A stretch of DNA of 54,365 nt from an uncultured Lachnospiraceae bacterium (GCA_947576945.1 CANPTH010000027.1:1-54365); one strand, 5' to 3'; counted from the stretch's first letter, positions 26,594-35,393 are shown. Numbers and translations are program-made. The notes: generated by a model from the sequence alone, not told the origin.

Positions 26594-26628
26594 GAACCGG
26601 AAAGTGCGGATGCCACCCTTTCCGGTTC
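26594..26628 (-). terminator. Terminator of the FKBP/trigger-factor-like gene
   Basis: GAACCGGAAAG (26594-26604) and CTTTCCGGTTC (26618-26628) form a perfect 11-bp stem. On the minus strand it is followed by TTTGTTT. The remaining part of 26430-26708 shows no gene; small frames there are random. Confidence 0.8.
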
Positions 26629-26708
26629 TCTTCTGTCTTTTGCAGGAGCGCCTTCCTGCTCCACAGGCATGGGACTGTCCCTGTCATATGACGCTTTCCT
26701 CAACTCCG

Positions 26709-27863
26709 TTACTGATATAATCCCGTCAGATGTTCGATTGCCAACTTTCTCATTTCAGTCTGCGCCACATAACCTTCTCCATACATCTCTATGATACTTT
26801 CTGTATATTCTTTACTCTCTTCGGTAGTCTGCTCTGTCAAAAACGCATCCATATCAAAGGAGAGTCCGGCATCTTCAAAGATTGCCTGATAGACCATGGC
26901 TTCCTTCACCTGCTCCCTGGCACGCTCGTTCAGTTCCTTCTCATAGGCAATCTCATCCTCAATCTCAGTGCCCATATTATTGTCTCCATATTTCAATATG
27001 GATTTCGTTGCCTTGAGATACTTTGACGGGTAGGTATTTACTGTGGAATTCTCCACCACATAGTCAGTCAGATAGTCCTGCAGATGATCCTTATGAAAAT
27101 CTGCTTCCACCTTCGCACGATATTCCGCTGCTGTGGATACCTCCTCGGTATCAGCAAGATTCTCCGCTACAAACTCGTCCGTCAGTTCCGGTGTTTTCTG
27201 AATGCCGTTAACAGTTACTGCAAAACTGGCATCCTTGCCTGCCATTTCCTCATTATAGTCTTCCGGGAAGGTAACCTCCACCGTCAGCTCCTCTCCCGGC
27301 TTGTGTCCAATCAACTGCTGCTCAAAATCATCCACGAGCGATCCGGAACCGATGGTTACGTCATAACCTGCTCCGCCGCTGTTACCGCCTTCGAATTCCA
27401 CTCCGTCAACGGTGCCTACATAATCTATATTCACTTCATCTCCATCGGCGATCACCAGATCGGCATCCGTCTTAAGCTCCTTATGAGATTCCAGCATGGA
27501 ACTGATCTCGCTCTCCACCTCTTCTTCTGTCGCTGCGACTTCTTCCTCCGGTACGGAAATATTCTTATAATCAGCCAGAGTAAGCGCCGTTGCCATATCT
27601 GCATTCTCAATCTTGCCATCTGCGGTAAGCCCTGCACTGTATTCCGTTCCAGGCGTCGTACGGATTGCCATAATATACAGCTGCTTACCCACCACGATCA
27701 CAATCGCCAGCCCAAGGATCAACGCCACTGCAATACCGGTTATTCTGGCTGCCCGTGCTTCCCGCTTCGCTTTCCGAACCTGCCTCCTGCGTTCTTCCCG
27801 TTTTGCTTTGCTTTTACTCACGTCAGTCCCTGCATTTGCCTGAGTCGTCTTGTTCTTTGCCAT
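26709..27863 (-). CDS. Membrane-anchored trigger-factor-like FKBP peptidyl-prolyl isomerase
   Basis: A 384-residue protein. A very basic N-terminal tail (about 18-40) precedes a single membrane helix (41-60), so the rest is exported and anchored. Residues about 140-222 are an FKBP domain (GDEVNIDYVGTVDG, then LIGHKPGEE and TFPEDY), as in trigger factor. The C-terminal half resembles the trigger-factor chaperone arm. The ribosome-binding N-terminal domain of true trigger factor is missing. It probably helps fold proteins outside the membrane. It is a single gene with its own terminator. Confidence 0.85.
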   Translation of the reverse strand: MAKNKTTQANAGTDVSKSKAKREERRRQVRKAKREARAARITGIAVALILGLAIVIVVGKQLYIMAIRTTPGTEYSAGLTADGKIENADMATALTLADYKNISVPEEEVAATEEEVESEISSMLESHKELKTDADLVIADGDEVNIDYVGTVDGVEFEGGNSGGAGYDVTIGSGSLVDDFEQQLIGHKPGEELTVEVTFPEDYNEEMAGKDASFAVTVNGIQKTPELTDEFVAENLADTEEVSTAAEYRAKVEADFHKDHLQDYLTDYVVENSTVNTYPSKYLKATKSILKYGDNNMGTEIEDEIAYEKELNERAREQVKEAMVYQAIFEDAGLSFDMDAFLTEQTTEESKEYTESIIEMYGEGYVAQTEMRKLAIEHLTGLYQ

Positions 27864-27972
27864 TTTATGTGCCCTCTTTCTATCGTATAATAATTTCTCT
27901 AAAGAAATAATTTAACACATTTGGGCCGCAAAAGATATAGTTTCAATAAAATTCACAAATAATGCACAAATT

Positions 27973-29169
27973 TTATGCAAACCACGCTTTCATTGTGCGC
28001 AGCACGCGCATCAGTTCTTCCTCCGAAATGATATAGGGTACCATGGCATACATGCAGTTTAAGAACGGCCGGCTGAAAACCCCCTGTTCATAAGCAAACT
28101 GCTGATAACCTTTCAGGCTGTCCGCATCCTTTACTTCCACGCAGACACAGCCTCCCAAAATTCTCACTTCCCTGATCCCGGGAGCTTCAAATCCTTCCAT
28201 CTCTCTTCTTGTAATCTGCTCAATGCGGTGAATCTTCGCCATATAATCTTCCTGCTCAAACAACTCGATGGATTTCAACGCCACGCTGCAGGCCAGTGCA
28301 TTCCCCATAAAGGTAGGCCCGTGCATCAGCGCTTTCCTCGGATCGTCACTGTAGAAACCATCATATACCTTCTTATTGGCCACAGTGACCGCGTGGCCGA
28401 TATAGCCGCCTGTCAAAGCCTTGCCCAGCACCAGAATATCCGGCTGCACCAGATCCGCAGCGAAACGATTGCCGGTACGGCCAAAGCCCGTGGCCACCTC
28501 ATCGAAAATCAGCAGTACCCCGTACCGGTCACACAGCTGCCTCGCCCGCTTAAGGAATGCAGCGTCGTACATACGCATGCCGCCTGCTCCCTGTAAAAGC
28601 GGCTCCACAATCAGGCAGTTCAACTCCTCGTGCCGCTTCTCGAAAGCCTCTTCCAAAGCCGGAATCTCTGTGGGAATATGGAATACCGTTTTCTTCTCTC
28701 CATATGCTTCCAGTATAAAATGGTAATCCTCGTCGTCTCCCACCTCCATGGCCTTAAAAGTATCACCATGATAGGCATGGGTCAGAGAGAGCACTTTTGT
28801 CCGCTGCCGCTCCCCTTGGTTTACATAATATTGCAGAGCCATTTTCAAGGCCACTTCCACTGCAACGCTGCCGGAATCGGAGTAAAAACAATAGTCCAGG
28901 TCTCCCGGCAGGAAGTTTCTCAACTTATCAGACAGCCGTTGTACCGGTTCATGCGTCAATCCTCCCAGCATCACATGGGAAAACTGATCAGCCTGAGCCT
29001 TGACAGCCTCCGTCAATACCGGATGTTTATATCCATGGATCACGCTCCACCAGGATGAAATCGAATCGATTATCTCCCGCTCAGACGTTTTCAGCCACAC
29101 GCTCTCTGCATCTATGATCTTCAAGGGTTCTCTCATTGTTTTCATCTGTTCATAGGGATACCAGATCAT
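27973..29169 (-). CDS. bioA: Adenosylmethionine-8-amino-7-oxononanoate aminotransferase
   Basis: A 398-residue PLP-dependent class III aminotransferase that makes 7,8-diaminopelargonate from KAPA with S-adenosylmethionine as amino donor. Typical BioA segments are WWSVIHGYKHP, SDSGSVAVEVALKMA, LTHAYHGDT, LLIFDEVATGFGRTG and the PLP lysine in LGKALTGGYIG. The ATG at 29169 (MIWYPYEQM) is used because the in-frame ATG at 29184 overlaps the AAGGAGG ribosome-binding site. It is the last gene of bioYBDA. Confidence 0.95.
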   Translation of the reverse strand: MIWYPYEQMKTMREPLKIIDAESVWLKTSEREIIDSISSWWSVIHGYKHPVLTEAVKAQADQFSHVMLGGLTHEPVQRLSDKLRNFLPGDLDYCFYSDSGSVAVEVALKMALQYYVNQGERQRTKVLSLTHAYHGDTFKAMEVGDDEDYHFILEAYGEKKTVFHIPTEIPALEEAFEKRHEELNCLIVEPLLQGAGGMRMYDAAFLKRARQLCDRYGVLLIFDEVATGFGRTGNRFAADLVQPDILVLGKALTGGYIGHAVTVANKKVYDGFYSDDPRKALMHGPTFMGNALACSVALKSIELFEQEDYMAKIHRIEQITRREMEGFEAPGIREVRILGGCVCVEVKDADSLKGYQQFAYEQGVFSRPFLNCMYAMVPYIISEEELMRVLRTMKAWFA

Positions 29170-29208
29170 TATTGCCTCCTTCATGTAACGAAATATTCAT
29201 GGTTATCC

Positions 29209-29928
29209 TTACTCATATAAAGACGCCAGCTTCTCAATCTCCATGGGAAATTCCGAAGCGCCCTCCTCCACACAGGCAAGCACAGGCAGTTTCGTCCTAT
29301 ACTCGCACATGCGCAGGTTATCCTCCTCCATTCTGTCACCCGGATGAAAATGATTGAAGATAATACCCTTCACAGGCAGCCCCTTCATCCGCATATATTC
29401 TGCCGTCAGCGCCACACTGTTGATGACGCCAAGCCCTGCATCCGCCACAATCAGACTGGATAATTCAAGTTTCCTGATCACATCCTCCAGCCATACTTCC
29501 CGCCCGCCAACACAGAGCGGACACAGAATACCGCCGCTTCCCTCCATGGTGACAAATTCGTACTGGCTGCAGATTTCCTCAAATCCCTTTACAACTTCTT
29601 CCATAACCACCGGCCCGCCCTCGATCCGAGCGGCAAGATGCGGTGATACCGCCGCCTCATAGACATAGGGGCACATCCCCTCGAGAGGCTGCTCGATCCC
29701 TGATACCTTCTTCACATACAATGCGTCACCAGGCAACAGCGCCCCCTCTCTCATCTGCTCATGGCCAGGCAGTACCATCCCTTCCTTCATCCGCTCATTC
29801 CCGCTCATGGCGGCCTTATAATAAGCAGCATTGAATCCACTCTCTTTTAATTTCTTCACAATCAGGCCCGTCACAAAAGTCTTACCTACATCCGTGCCCG
29901 TACCGGTAATAAAAATCTTCTTAGCCAT
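29209..29928 (-). CDS. bioD: Dethiobiotin synthase
   Basis: A 239-residue ATP-dependent carboxylase that closes the ureido ring of dethiobiotin. The P-loop is GTGTDVGKTFVTG near residues 7-19, and the substrate loop reads YYKAAMSG. An insert follows in which MKEGMVLPG and MREGALLPG repeat each other; normal enzymes have no such repeat. EGSGGILCPL and DAGLGVINS are typical. The start ATG lies inside the end of bioB (8-nt overlap), so the two are translationally coupled. Confidence 0.95.
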   Translation of the reverse strand: MAKKIFITGTGTDVGKTFVTGLIVKKLKESGFNAAYYKAAMSGNERMKEGMVLPGHEQMREGALLPGDALYVKKVSGIEQPLEGMCPYVYEAAVSPHLAARIEGGPVVMEEVVKGFEEICSQYEFVTMEGSGGILCPLCVGGREVWLEDVIRKLELSSLIVADAGLGVINSVALTAEYMRMKGLPVKGIIFNHFHPGDRMEEDNLRMCEYRTKLPVLACVEEGASEFPMEIEKLASLYE

Positions 29929-30895
29929 TACACCGTCTCACCTCGAATCCTAAAGCATGAATCATTTCTTTGTCTGTCTCCACCGTGATCCCGGCCGTGG
30001 TCAGCATATCGCCTGAGATCGCAGCGTTTGCGCCGCTTTGAAAGCACGCCAGCCCCTTGTCTCCAACCAGTCCTCTTCCTCCGGCCAGCCGGATAGATGC
30101 GTCCGGAACCAGAAACCGGAAGACCGCCACACATCGGCACGCCTCTTCATTTGTCAGAGGCTCATTCTTCTCACAGGGCGTTCCCGGAATAGGATTTAAC
30201 AGATTTACCGGTATTGACTTCACCCCCAGCTCCCTGACCGCCAGCACCATGTCGATCCGGTCCTCCATAGTCTCTCCAAGCCCCAGGATCCCACCCGAGC
30301 AGATGGACAATCCAGCCCTTTTTGCCGCCTGTAACGTCCGGATCTTCTCCTCATAAGTGTGAGTTGTGCAGACTGACGGAAAATAACGGGCAGAGGTCTC
30401 CAGGTTACAATGCACTCTGGATGCACCTGCCGCCTTAATCCTGCGAAACTGCGTTTCATCCAGCAATCCCAAAGACACACACACCTCGATGGAAGTCTCT
30501 TCCCTGATCCTGCGGATACTCCCGCACACCTGCTCCACCTCCACATCGGAGAGCCGTCTGCCGGATGTAACGATCGAATACCGCAGCACACCCTGCTGCG
30601 CATTGTGCTTTGCGCCCGCCAACAGTTCCTCTGTAGAAAGAAGCGGATAACTCTCTTCACACGACGTCCGGTAACTGGCGCTCTGCGCACAATACTTACA
30701 GTCTTCCGAACATCTGCCGCACTTGGCATTTACGATCGTACAAAGATCGAAACCATTTCCGCATACCTTCCTTCGAATCTCTTCTGCGGCTTTCTGCAGC
30801 CCGTCAAGCGGCTCCGTCAAAAGCCGCAGCGCCTCCTGCCTGCCAATCTGTTCCCCCCGCAATACCCTGTCCTTCATCTCTTCTGTAAAATTCAT
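29921..30895 (-). CDS. bioB: Biotin synthase
   Basis: A 324-residue radical-SAM enzyme that inserts sulfur into dethiobiotin. The SAM cluster ligands are C62, C66 and C69 (CSEDCKYC). Conserved segments include NLETS, GGILGLGE and a late RLAGGRG motif that carries the second-cluster arginine. The frame extends to 30940, but MNFTEEMKDR at 30895 matches usual starts. It follows bioY after 87 bp and overlaps bioD by 8 nt. Confidence 0.95.
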   Translation of the reverse strand: MNFTEEMKDRVLRGEQIGRQEALRLLTEPLDGLQKAAEEIRRKVCGNGFDLCTIVNAKCGRCSEDCKYCAQSASYRTSCEESYPLLSTEELLAGAKHNAQQGVLRYSIVTSGRRLSDVEVEQVCGSIRRIREETSIEVCVSLGLLDETQFRRIKAAGASRVHCNLETSARYFPSVCTTHTYEEKIRTLQAAKRAGLSICSGGILGLGETMEDRIDMVLAVRELGVKSIPVNLLNPIPGTPCEKNEPLTNEEACRCVAVFRFLVPDASIRLAGGRGLVGDKGLACFQSGANAAISGDMLTTAGITVETDKEMIHALGFEVRRCNG

Positions 30896-30982
30896 ATGCT
30901 CTATCCCTCTCTCCTCTGCATTCCTTTTACGGCATATCATCCTTTACTCTGTTACAATTTCTTATCCTCTGACAGCCGCCGC

Positions 30983-31534
30983 TTACATATTGACCAATAC
31001 CGGCCTGATCCGCTTCGTCAGTACCGCCGCCACAAAGCACAGACAAATATCGCCCGGAACCGCCAGAAGAAAGCAGTACAGAAACAGGGGCCACAACCCA
31101 ATCGGTGTATTGATCACATAATTACAGATAATGTAGTAATACACCATTCCTGCGCCATAGACAATAGCCAGTCCAATGAAATTTGCCGTCAAAATTTTCC
31201 CGAAGGTCATCCCCACCGGCTTCTCTGTCATCCTGCCCGTCACATAGGCCGCCAGAATAAAGCCCAGAATATAACCGAAGCTCGGCTTTAAAACATACCA
31301 GAATCCGCCGCCCTCCGCAAATATGGGAAGTCCTGCCAGTCCAAGAAGCGCATAGGCGCCCACGCTCAGCGCCCCAAGCTTACCGCCCAGCAGAAGCCCC
31401 GCCAGCATCGTGAACAGGAACTGTAATGTAAAAGGAACCACCGGAACCGGTATCCTGATAAATGCTCCCACTGCTGTCAACGCTGTAAACAGGCTGCACA
31501 TAGCTATCTTTTGAATTTTACTTTTCCGTTCCAT
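30983..31534 (-). CDS. bioY: Biotin transporter BioY
   Basis: A 183-residue membrane protein, the substrate-binding S component of an ECF-type biotin importer. About six helices are visible, with family motifs such as TALTAVGAFIRIPVPVVPFT, LLGGKLGALSVGAYALLGLA and the late KILTANFIGLAIVYGAGM. The energising EcfAAT module is not in the window. It is the first gene of bioYBDA and lies directly behind a BirA operator. Confidence 0.93.
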   Translation of the reverse strand: MERKSKIQKIAMCSLFTALTAVGAFIRIPVPVVPFTLQFLFTMLAGLLLGGKLGALSVGAYALLGLAGLPIFAEGGGFWYVLKPSFGYILGFILAAYVTGRMTEKPVGMTFGKILTANFIGLAIVYGAGMVYYYIICNYVINTPIGLWPLFLYCFLLAVPGDICLCFVAAVLTKRIRPVLVNM

Positions 31535-31596
31535 CTCTTTTTCTCCATTTCACGATTTATAGTCCATCCGCACTCTACGGTATCAAAAAAAACACC

Positions 31597-31631
31597 GGTT
31601 GTCAACCTTATTTGCAAATAAGTTAACAACC
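31597..31631 (-). promoter_or_regulatory. BirA operator controlling bioYBDA
   Basis: An inverted repeat, GGTTGTCAAC...GTTAACAACC, with a 15-nt interior that itself contains the palindrome TTATTTGCAAATAA. This is the standard architecture of biotin-repressor (BirA) sites in Firmicutes. It lies 63-97 bp ahead of bioY. On the minus strand a TTGACA box is inside the site, so binding would block the promoter when biotin is plentiful. Confidence 0.92.
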
Positions 31632-31692
31632 AGTGTCGCACCTATATACCAGCATCAAAATCTTATAGACTCTGCTTCTTGTTCATATCAGT

Positions 31693-31720
31693 AATACGAA
31701 CCAGCCTTCAAAAAGTTTCA
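31693..31720 (-). promoter_or_regulatory. Possible ECF-sigma promoter upstream of bioY
   Basis: On the minus strand TGAAAC (31720-31715) and CGTATT (31698-31693) are 16 bp apart. The 13-nt string TGAAACTTTTTGA is identical to that in the sigma factor's own promoter at 20788-20818. It points towards the bio operon from upstream of the BirA site. Function is inferred from the match only. Confidence 0.4.
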
Positions 31721-31743
31721 CAGAAACACAACACATAAAATTA

Positions 31744-32886
31744 TCACACTTCTTTTCCGTCAATAAACACACGCTTCACCTTCGTTGACACTTCGAAGGG
31801 ACAGCCGTCCGTGATGACCAGATCCGCATCCTTGCCGACTTCAATCGAACCTACCCGGTCTGCAATTCCTGCGTGTCTGGCCGGATTGATGGTAATCGCC
31901 TGCAGCGCTGCGAAAGGATCCATACCCGCCTGCACCGCCAGTCCAGCGCACAACGGAAGATATTCCTGCGGAATCACCGGCGAATCCGTGATAATAGATA
32001 CCTGACAGCCGGCGGCCGCCAGCACGCCCGGCGTTGTCCAGCTCTTATTGCGAAGCTCATATTTGGAAGCGCTTGTAAGCGTCGGTCCTACCGCCAGCGG
32101 CACGTTCTCCTTCGCCAGCTCCTCCACGATCAGATGCCCTTCCGTCACATGCTCCAGAGTGATCTTTACCCCAAACTCTCTGGCAATACGAAGCGCCGTG
32201 AAAATATCCTCCGCAGCATGGGCATGGGCTTTTAAAGGCATCTCTCCTTTAATCACCGGAATCAGGGCCTCCAGCTTCATGTCAAAGGCCGGCTTCTTCG
32301 TCGGATCGTCGCCTGCCGCCTCCTTTTTCTCCAGATACTCTCTTGTCCTGAACAGCGTCTCCCGAAGCAGGGCTGCCGTGCTCATCCGGCTGGAATCTTT
32401 CTTCTCCCGGTAAACTCTCTTGGGATTCTCACCAAAGGCGCACTTCATGGCCACGTTGTCACGCACCACCATGTCCTCCACTCTTCTGCCCACCGTCTTG
32501 ATGGTAACGAAGGTGCCGCCCAGCACATTGGCGCTGCCCGGTCCCACACAGACACAGGTCACACCGGCCTCCGCCGCCTTTGGAAATGCAGCATCCATGG
32601 GCTTCACACCGTCGATGCCCCGCAGCTGAGGACTGACGATATCATTCAGCTCATTGTAATCCATCCCTTCATAACCGATTCCATAACCGTCCAGCCCGAT
32701 GTGGCCATGAGCTTCCACAAAGCCGGGGTACACATGAAGCCCCTGCGCCTCTACGATCTGCACGCCTTCTTCTGTCTCCAGATGTTCGCCGATCGCTTTG
32801 ATCCTGCCATCTTCCACCAGAATGTCAGCCTGATAGGCCTCCTCGTGAATGGCGTCGTGGATATTTCCGTTTTTCACACACAACAT
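31744..32886 (-). CDS. Amidohydrolase
   Basis: A 380-residue metal-dependent amidohydrolase of the imidazolonepropionase/dihydroorotase-like superfamily. The metal ligands appear as EAHGHIG (HxH near residue 60), KAHAHAAED, LEHVTEGH and an Asp in ITDSP. A beta-sandwich is formed by N-terminal (ILVEDGRIKAIGEHL) and C-terminal (VGKDADLVITDG) strands. It is cytosolic. The substrate cannot be assigned. The gene stands alone between the DUF624 gene and the bio operon, with AGGAGGG-type site before the start. Confidence 0.85.
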   Translation of the reverse strand: MLCVKNGNIHDAIHEEAYQADILVEDGRIKAIGEHLETEEGVQIVEAQGLHVYPGFVEAHGHIGLDGYGIGYEGMDYNELNDIVSPQLRGIDGVKPMDAAFPKAAEAGVTCVCVGPGSANVLGGTFVTIKTVGRRVEDMVVRDNVAMKCAFGENPKRVYREKKDSSRMSTAALLRETLFRTREYLEKKEAAGDDPTKKPAFDMKLEALIPVIKGEMPLKAHAHAAEDIFTALRIAREFGVKITLEHVTEGHLIVEELAKENVPLAVGPTLTSASKYELRNKSWTTPGVLAAAGCQVSIITDSPVIPQEYLPLCAGLAVQAGMDPFAALQAITINPARHAGIADRVGSIEVGKDADLVITDGCPFEVSTKVKRVFIDGKEV

Positions 32887-33031
32887 AGTCTTACCCTCCT
32901 AATCTGCCTGTCACCGGGCTGTATACACAGCCTCCTGGCAGCGCTTTACTAACATTGTACAGGATTTTGCCATGTAATGCCATCCCTATAACCTCATTTC
33001 TTCTGTCAGCTTACCCATAGCAGTTCCCGGC

Positions 33032-33670
33032 TCATTGATCCTCCGGCCTCGTAAACCGTCGAAACGCCCGCAGAAACAATCCGGAACAAAGATAACCGAC
33101 AAGTCCGAATCCGATCAGGAACCAGAATGCAAAAGCATACAGCAGATGCAGCAGACTCTCGATACTGATCAAAAAGCAGACTCCCATCAACAGCATCATC
33201 ACAATCGTATAGGGAAAACAGAGCATGCTGATGACAAAGGCCTTCGACACGGTATCTTTCAGATCATTGTCAAACCGGGCAAGCATCGCCAGACTGTACA
33301 GCACCGTCGCAGAGAGCAGAAAGATCACCGCGCCCAGCAGTACCATGACTGCCTTTTTCTGCGGAAATGCCGTATTGAATACCGCATTGAAATTCAGGAC
33401 GCAGCCCGCCAGAAACACCAGATAAAGAAGCCAGATCACCGTACTCTTCCAGAAGTTCCCGGCAAAAGCGCGGAAATAATCTCTGACCAGCCCGTTATCC
33501 TTCTTCTCCCGCAATTTAAAAAAGACAGCGTTCATCGCCGTCACGGAGGCCCCCGCTGTGACAACCGGCGCGGCGGTGAGCAGAAACAACAGATTTACAC
33601 ACACCAGATCACCCAGAAAGCCCATAAACCGCCACAAAGGTGAATTGATATCCAGGATCAGTTTACGCAT
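33032..33670 (-). CDS. DUF624 (YesL-like) membrane protein
   Basis: A 212-residue membrane protein with about five helices, starting with the typical DINSPLWRFMGFLGDLVCVN segment of DUF624/YesL. Such genes accompany ABC sugar importers and glycoside hydrolases in Firmicutes; their role is unknown. The frame continues upstream to 33802, but the GGAGGG site and the family start fix 33670. It is the last gene of the glycan operon, 82 bp behind the DUF5060 hydrolase gene. Confidence 0.85.
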   Translation of the reverse strand: MRKLILDINSPLWRFMGFLGDLVCVNLLFLLTAAPVVTAGASVTAMNAVFFKLREKKDNGLVRDYFRAFAGNFWKSTVIWLLYLVFLAGCVLNFNAVFNTAFPQKKAVMVLLGAVIFLLSATVLYSLAMLARFDNDLKDTVSKAFVISMLCFPYTIVMMLLMGVCFLISIESLLHLLYAFAFWFLIGFGLVGYLCSGLFLRAFRRFTRPEDQ

Positions 33671-33690
33671 TTTTCCCTCCATTCCGAGGC

Positions 33691-33717
33691 GCGGACGCGC
33701 CTGATGTGCGCATCCGC
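33691..33717. other. Hairpin between the hydrolase and DUF624 genes
   Basis: GCGGACGCGC pairs with GCGCATCCGC (one G-T type mismatch) around a 7-nt loop. It lies between the hydrolase stop codon and the DUF624 ribosome-binding site. No T run follows, so an mRNA-stability or partial-termination role is more likely than a full stop. Confidence 0.5.
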
Positions 33718-33752
33718 CGCCCCGGCAGTTTATAAAAATGTATTTCCTTTGT

Positions 33753-35309
33753 TCACTGAGGGTACTCTGCCAGCAGGCCCTTTTCATAGATCCTGACCGC
33801 AATATATTCCCTGCCCGGCAGTTCCACCTTGAATTTCCCGCGAAAGGCGCCGCTTTTTGTGACCGTCATATTCCAGGTATCGAGGACTTCCGCCACATAT
33901 TCTTTCTCATCGTCAAAGTAATACTCTTTGAAGCCCGGGCGCCGATACCCATAATAATAGAGATAATACGGTACGGGAATCAGGCTGTCCACCGTTCCGG
34001 CCAGATCTTCCCCGAAGGGATTCGGTACATAAGGTTTCAGGCCGGGTCCCGGCGTCTCCTGCAGGATCTGCAGCAGGAACTTAAACCGCTCCGGGCTGGT
34101 TCCCTTCAACACACCACCGTGTGACCACCAGAGGATATGATCCTCTGCCAGATAAGTCTCCCCATGTCCCGGATAGCCGCCGCGGACTGCTCCTTCCCAG
34201 AATCTCCTGGTCATCTCTTCTCCGCTGATATTGCCCCAGTTGTGTTGGATATTTCCCTCATACACGATCTCGTCCAGCACCACCGGTTTCTGATAGCGCT
34301 CCCGCCACTCCTGCACACGCTCACCGGACAGATACGGGTCGATCCGCTGCACCGAACAGTGCGTGATCCATGGCCTTGTGTAGTCGTACATCTGCTTACA
34401 GTTGTGAATGGAACGCAGATGACCGTACACATCCTTCTCACAGATGATCGCCGCATACCGCTCCCAGTCCGCCAGTGATTTCTGTGGCATCAAGTCATAT
34501 TCATTGGCCAGCGACCACCACACATTCCGGTAGGCCGCAAATCTCGCGATCACATACTTCCAGTACAGATCGTCCTCCTCCTTCGACATCAGGGAGAATC
34601 CCCATCTGTCGTAGGGATGCATCACGATCAGATCCGCCTCGATCCCAAGCTCCATCAGATCCTTGATCCTTCTCTCCAAATGGGCGAAGTGCTTCGGATT
34701 AAACCGCCTGTAATCCCAGTCATTGCCCGGCGCGCATCCATTATAGTCGTGGAAATTCTCCGGCGTCAGCACCGAGCTGTCGCAGGGCGTACCCTCATAT
34801 GGATAACTGTAAGGCTCCCGCAGATTGTAGTCATAATGTTTCGGGAAGATGCAAAAACGGATCTTGTTAAAAGCGCTGTCCTTTAACGTCGCCAGCGTCT
34901 GCTCCTGCAGTTCTTCCCGTTGCAGCGCCCACACATAGCAGGTGGTGCCGATGGAATAATAGGGCGTCCCGTCCTCATATGCAAAATGAAAAACATGACT
35001 TACCCGCACCGGTCCATGATTCCCCTCTCCCGCCGGCGTCACCATAAAGCGCCCTTCCACGGCATCCCCGTCCCGGAAAGACCCGTATATCTTATAGGTA
35101 TATTCTCCTGTAAAAGAAGGCATGAACCGCACTCTGTATACACCTTCCCCGTCATAGAAACCGTCCACACATTTATGCTCACAATCCCCCTGAAATACCC
35201 CTTTTATCTCATAATCCGTGAAGGGATTGCCCGCCGTCTTCCCCTCCAGGGCAATCTCAAAGACGCCCCACCTCTCAACACTGTCCGTCACCGCAATACA
35301 AGTACTCAT
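33753..35309 (-). CDS. DUF5060/DUF5605 glycoside hydrolase
   Basis: A 518-residue intracellular glycosidase. Residues about 5-95 form the DUF5060 beta domain; a TIM-barrel hydrolase part follows and the C-terminal about 90 residues (DUF5605-like) are a beta domain. Likely catalytic acids are E270 in WWSLANEYD and E347 in VVLDEIVYEGN, the usual clan-A positions. The exact substrate is not known; context suggests a plant-cell-wall oligosaccharide. It follows the two permease genes. A decayed copy of its codons for residues about 40-55 lies just upstream of it. Confidence 0.82.
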   Translation of the reverse strand: MSTCIAVTDSVERWGVFEIALEGKTAGNPFTDYEIKGVFQGDCEHKCVDGFYDGEGVYRVRFMPSFTGEYTYKIYGSFRDGDAVEGRFMVTPAGEGNHGPVRVSHVFHFAYEDGTPYYSIGTTCYVWALQREELQEQTLATLKDSAFNKIRFCIFPKHYDYNLREPYSYPYEGTPCDSSVLTPENFHDYNGCAPGNDWDYRRFNPKHFAHLERRIKDLMELGIEADLIVMHPYDRWGFSLMSKEEDDLYWKYVIARFAAYRNVWWSLANEYDLMPQKSLADWERYAAIICEKDVYGHLRSIHNCKQMYDYTRPWITHCSVQRIDPYLSGERVQEWRERYQKPVVLDEIVYEGNIQHNWGNISGEEMTRRFWEGAVRGGYPGHGETYLAEDHILWWSHGGVLKGTSPERFKFLLQILQETPGPGLKPYVPNPFGEDLAGTVDSLIPVPYYLYYYGYRRPGFKEYYFDDEKEYVAEVLDTWNMTVTKSGAFRGKFKVELPGREYIAVRIYEKGLLAEYPQ

Positions 35310-35351
35310 AAAACACCTCCTGTTTTGTTATGTAAACCTTTTTCAGCACCC

Positions 35352-35393
35352 GTCACAGAAACTGTCCACATACTTATGTTCACAATCTTTCTG
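35352..35393 (-). pseudogene. Decayed fragment of a DUF5060-type gene
   Basis: This stretch in the gap before the hydrolase gene matches 35151-35192 inside that gene at 34 of 42 bases, and all differences are transitions. Translated in the right frame it reads QKDCEHKYVDSFCDGC and then stops, against QGDCEHKCVDGFYDGE in the gene. It looks like the remains of a partial duplication or of an older related gene. Confidence 0.6.

Noticed and set aside
26455..26703. Small minus-strand frame between the hybrid kinase and the foldase gene
   Set aside because: It contains the foldase terminator stem, lacks a ribosome-binding site and has no recognisable features.
33671..33802. N-terminal extension of the DUF624 protein
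   Set aside because: It overlaps the end of the hydrolase gene and a hairpin; the family start and GGAGGG fix 33670.
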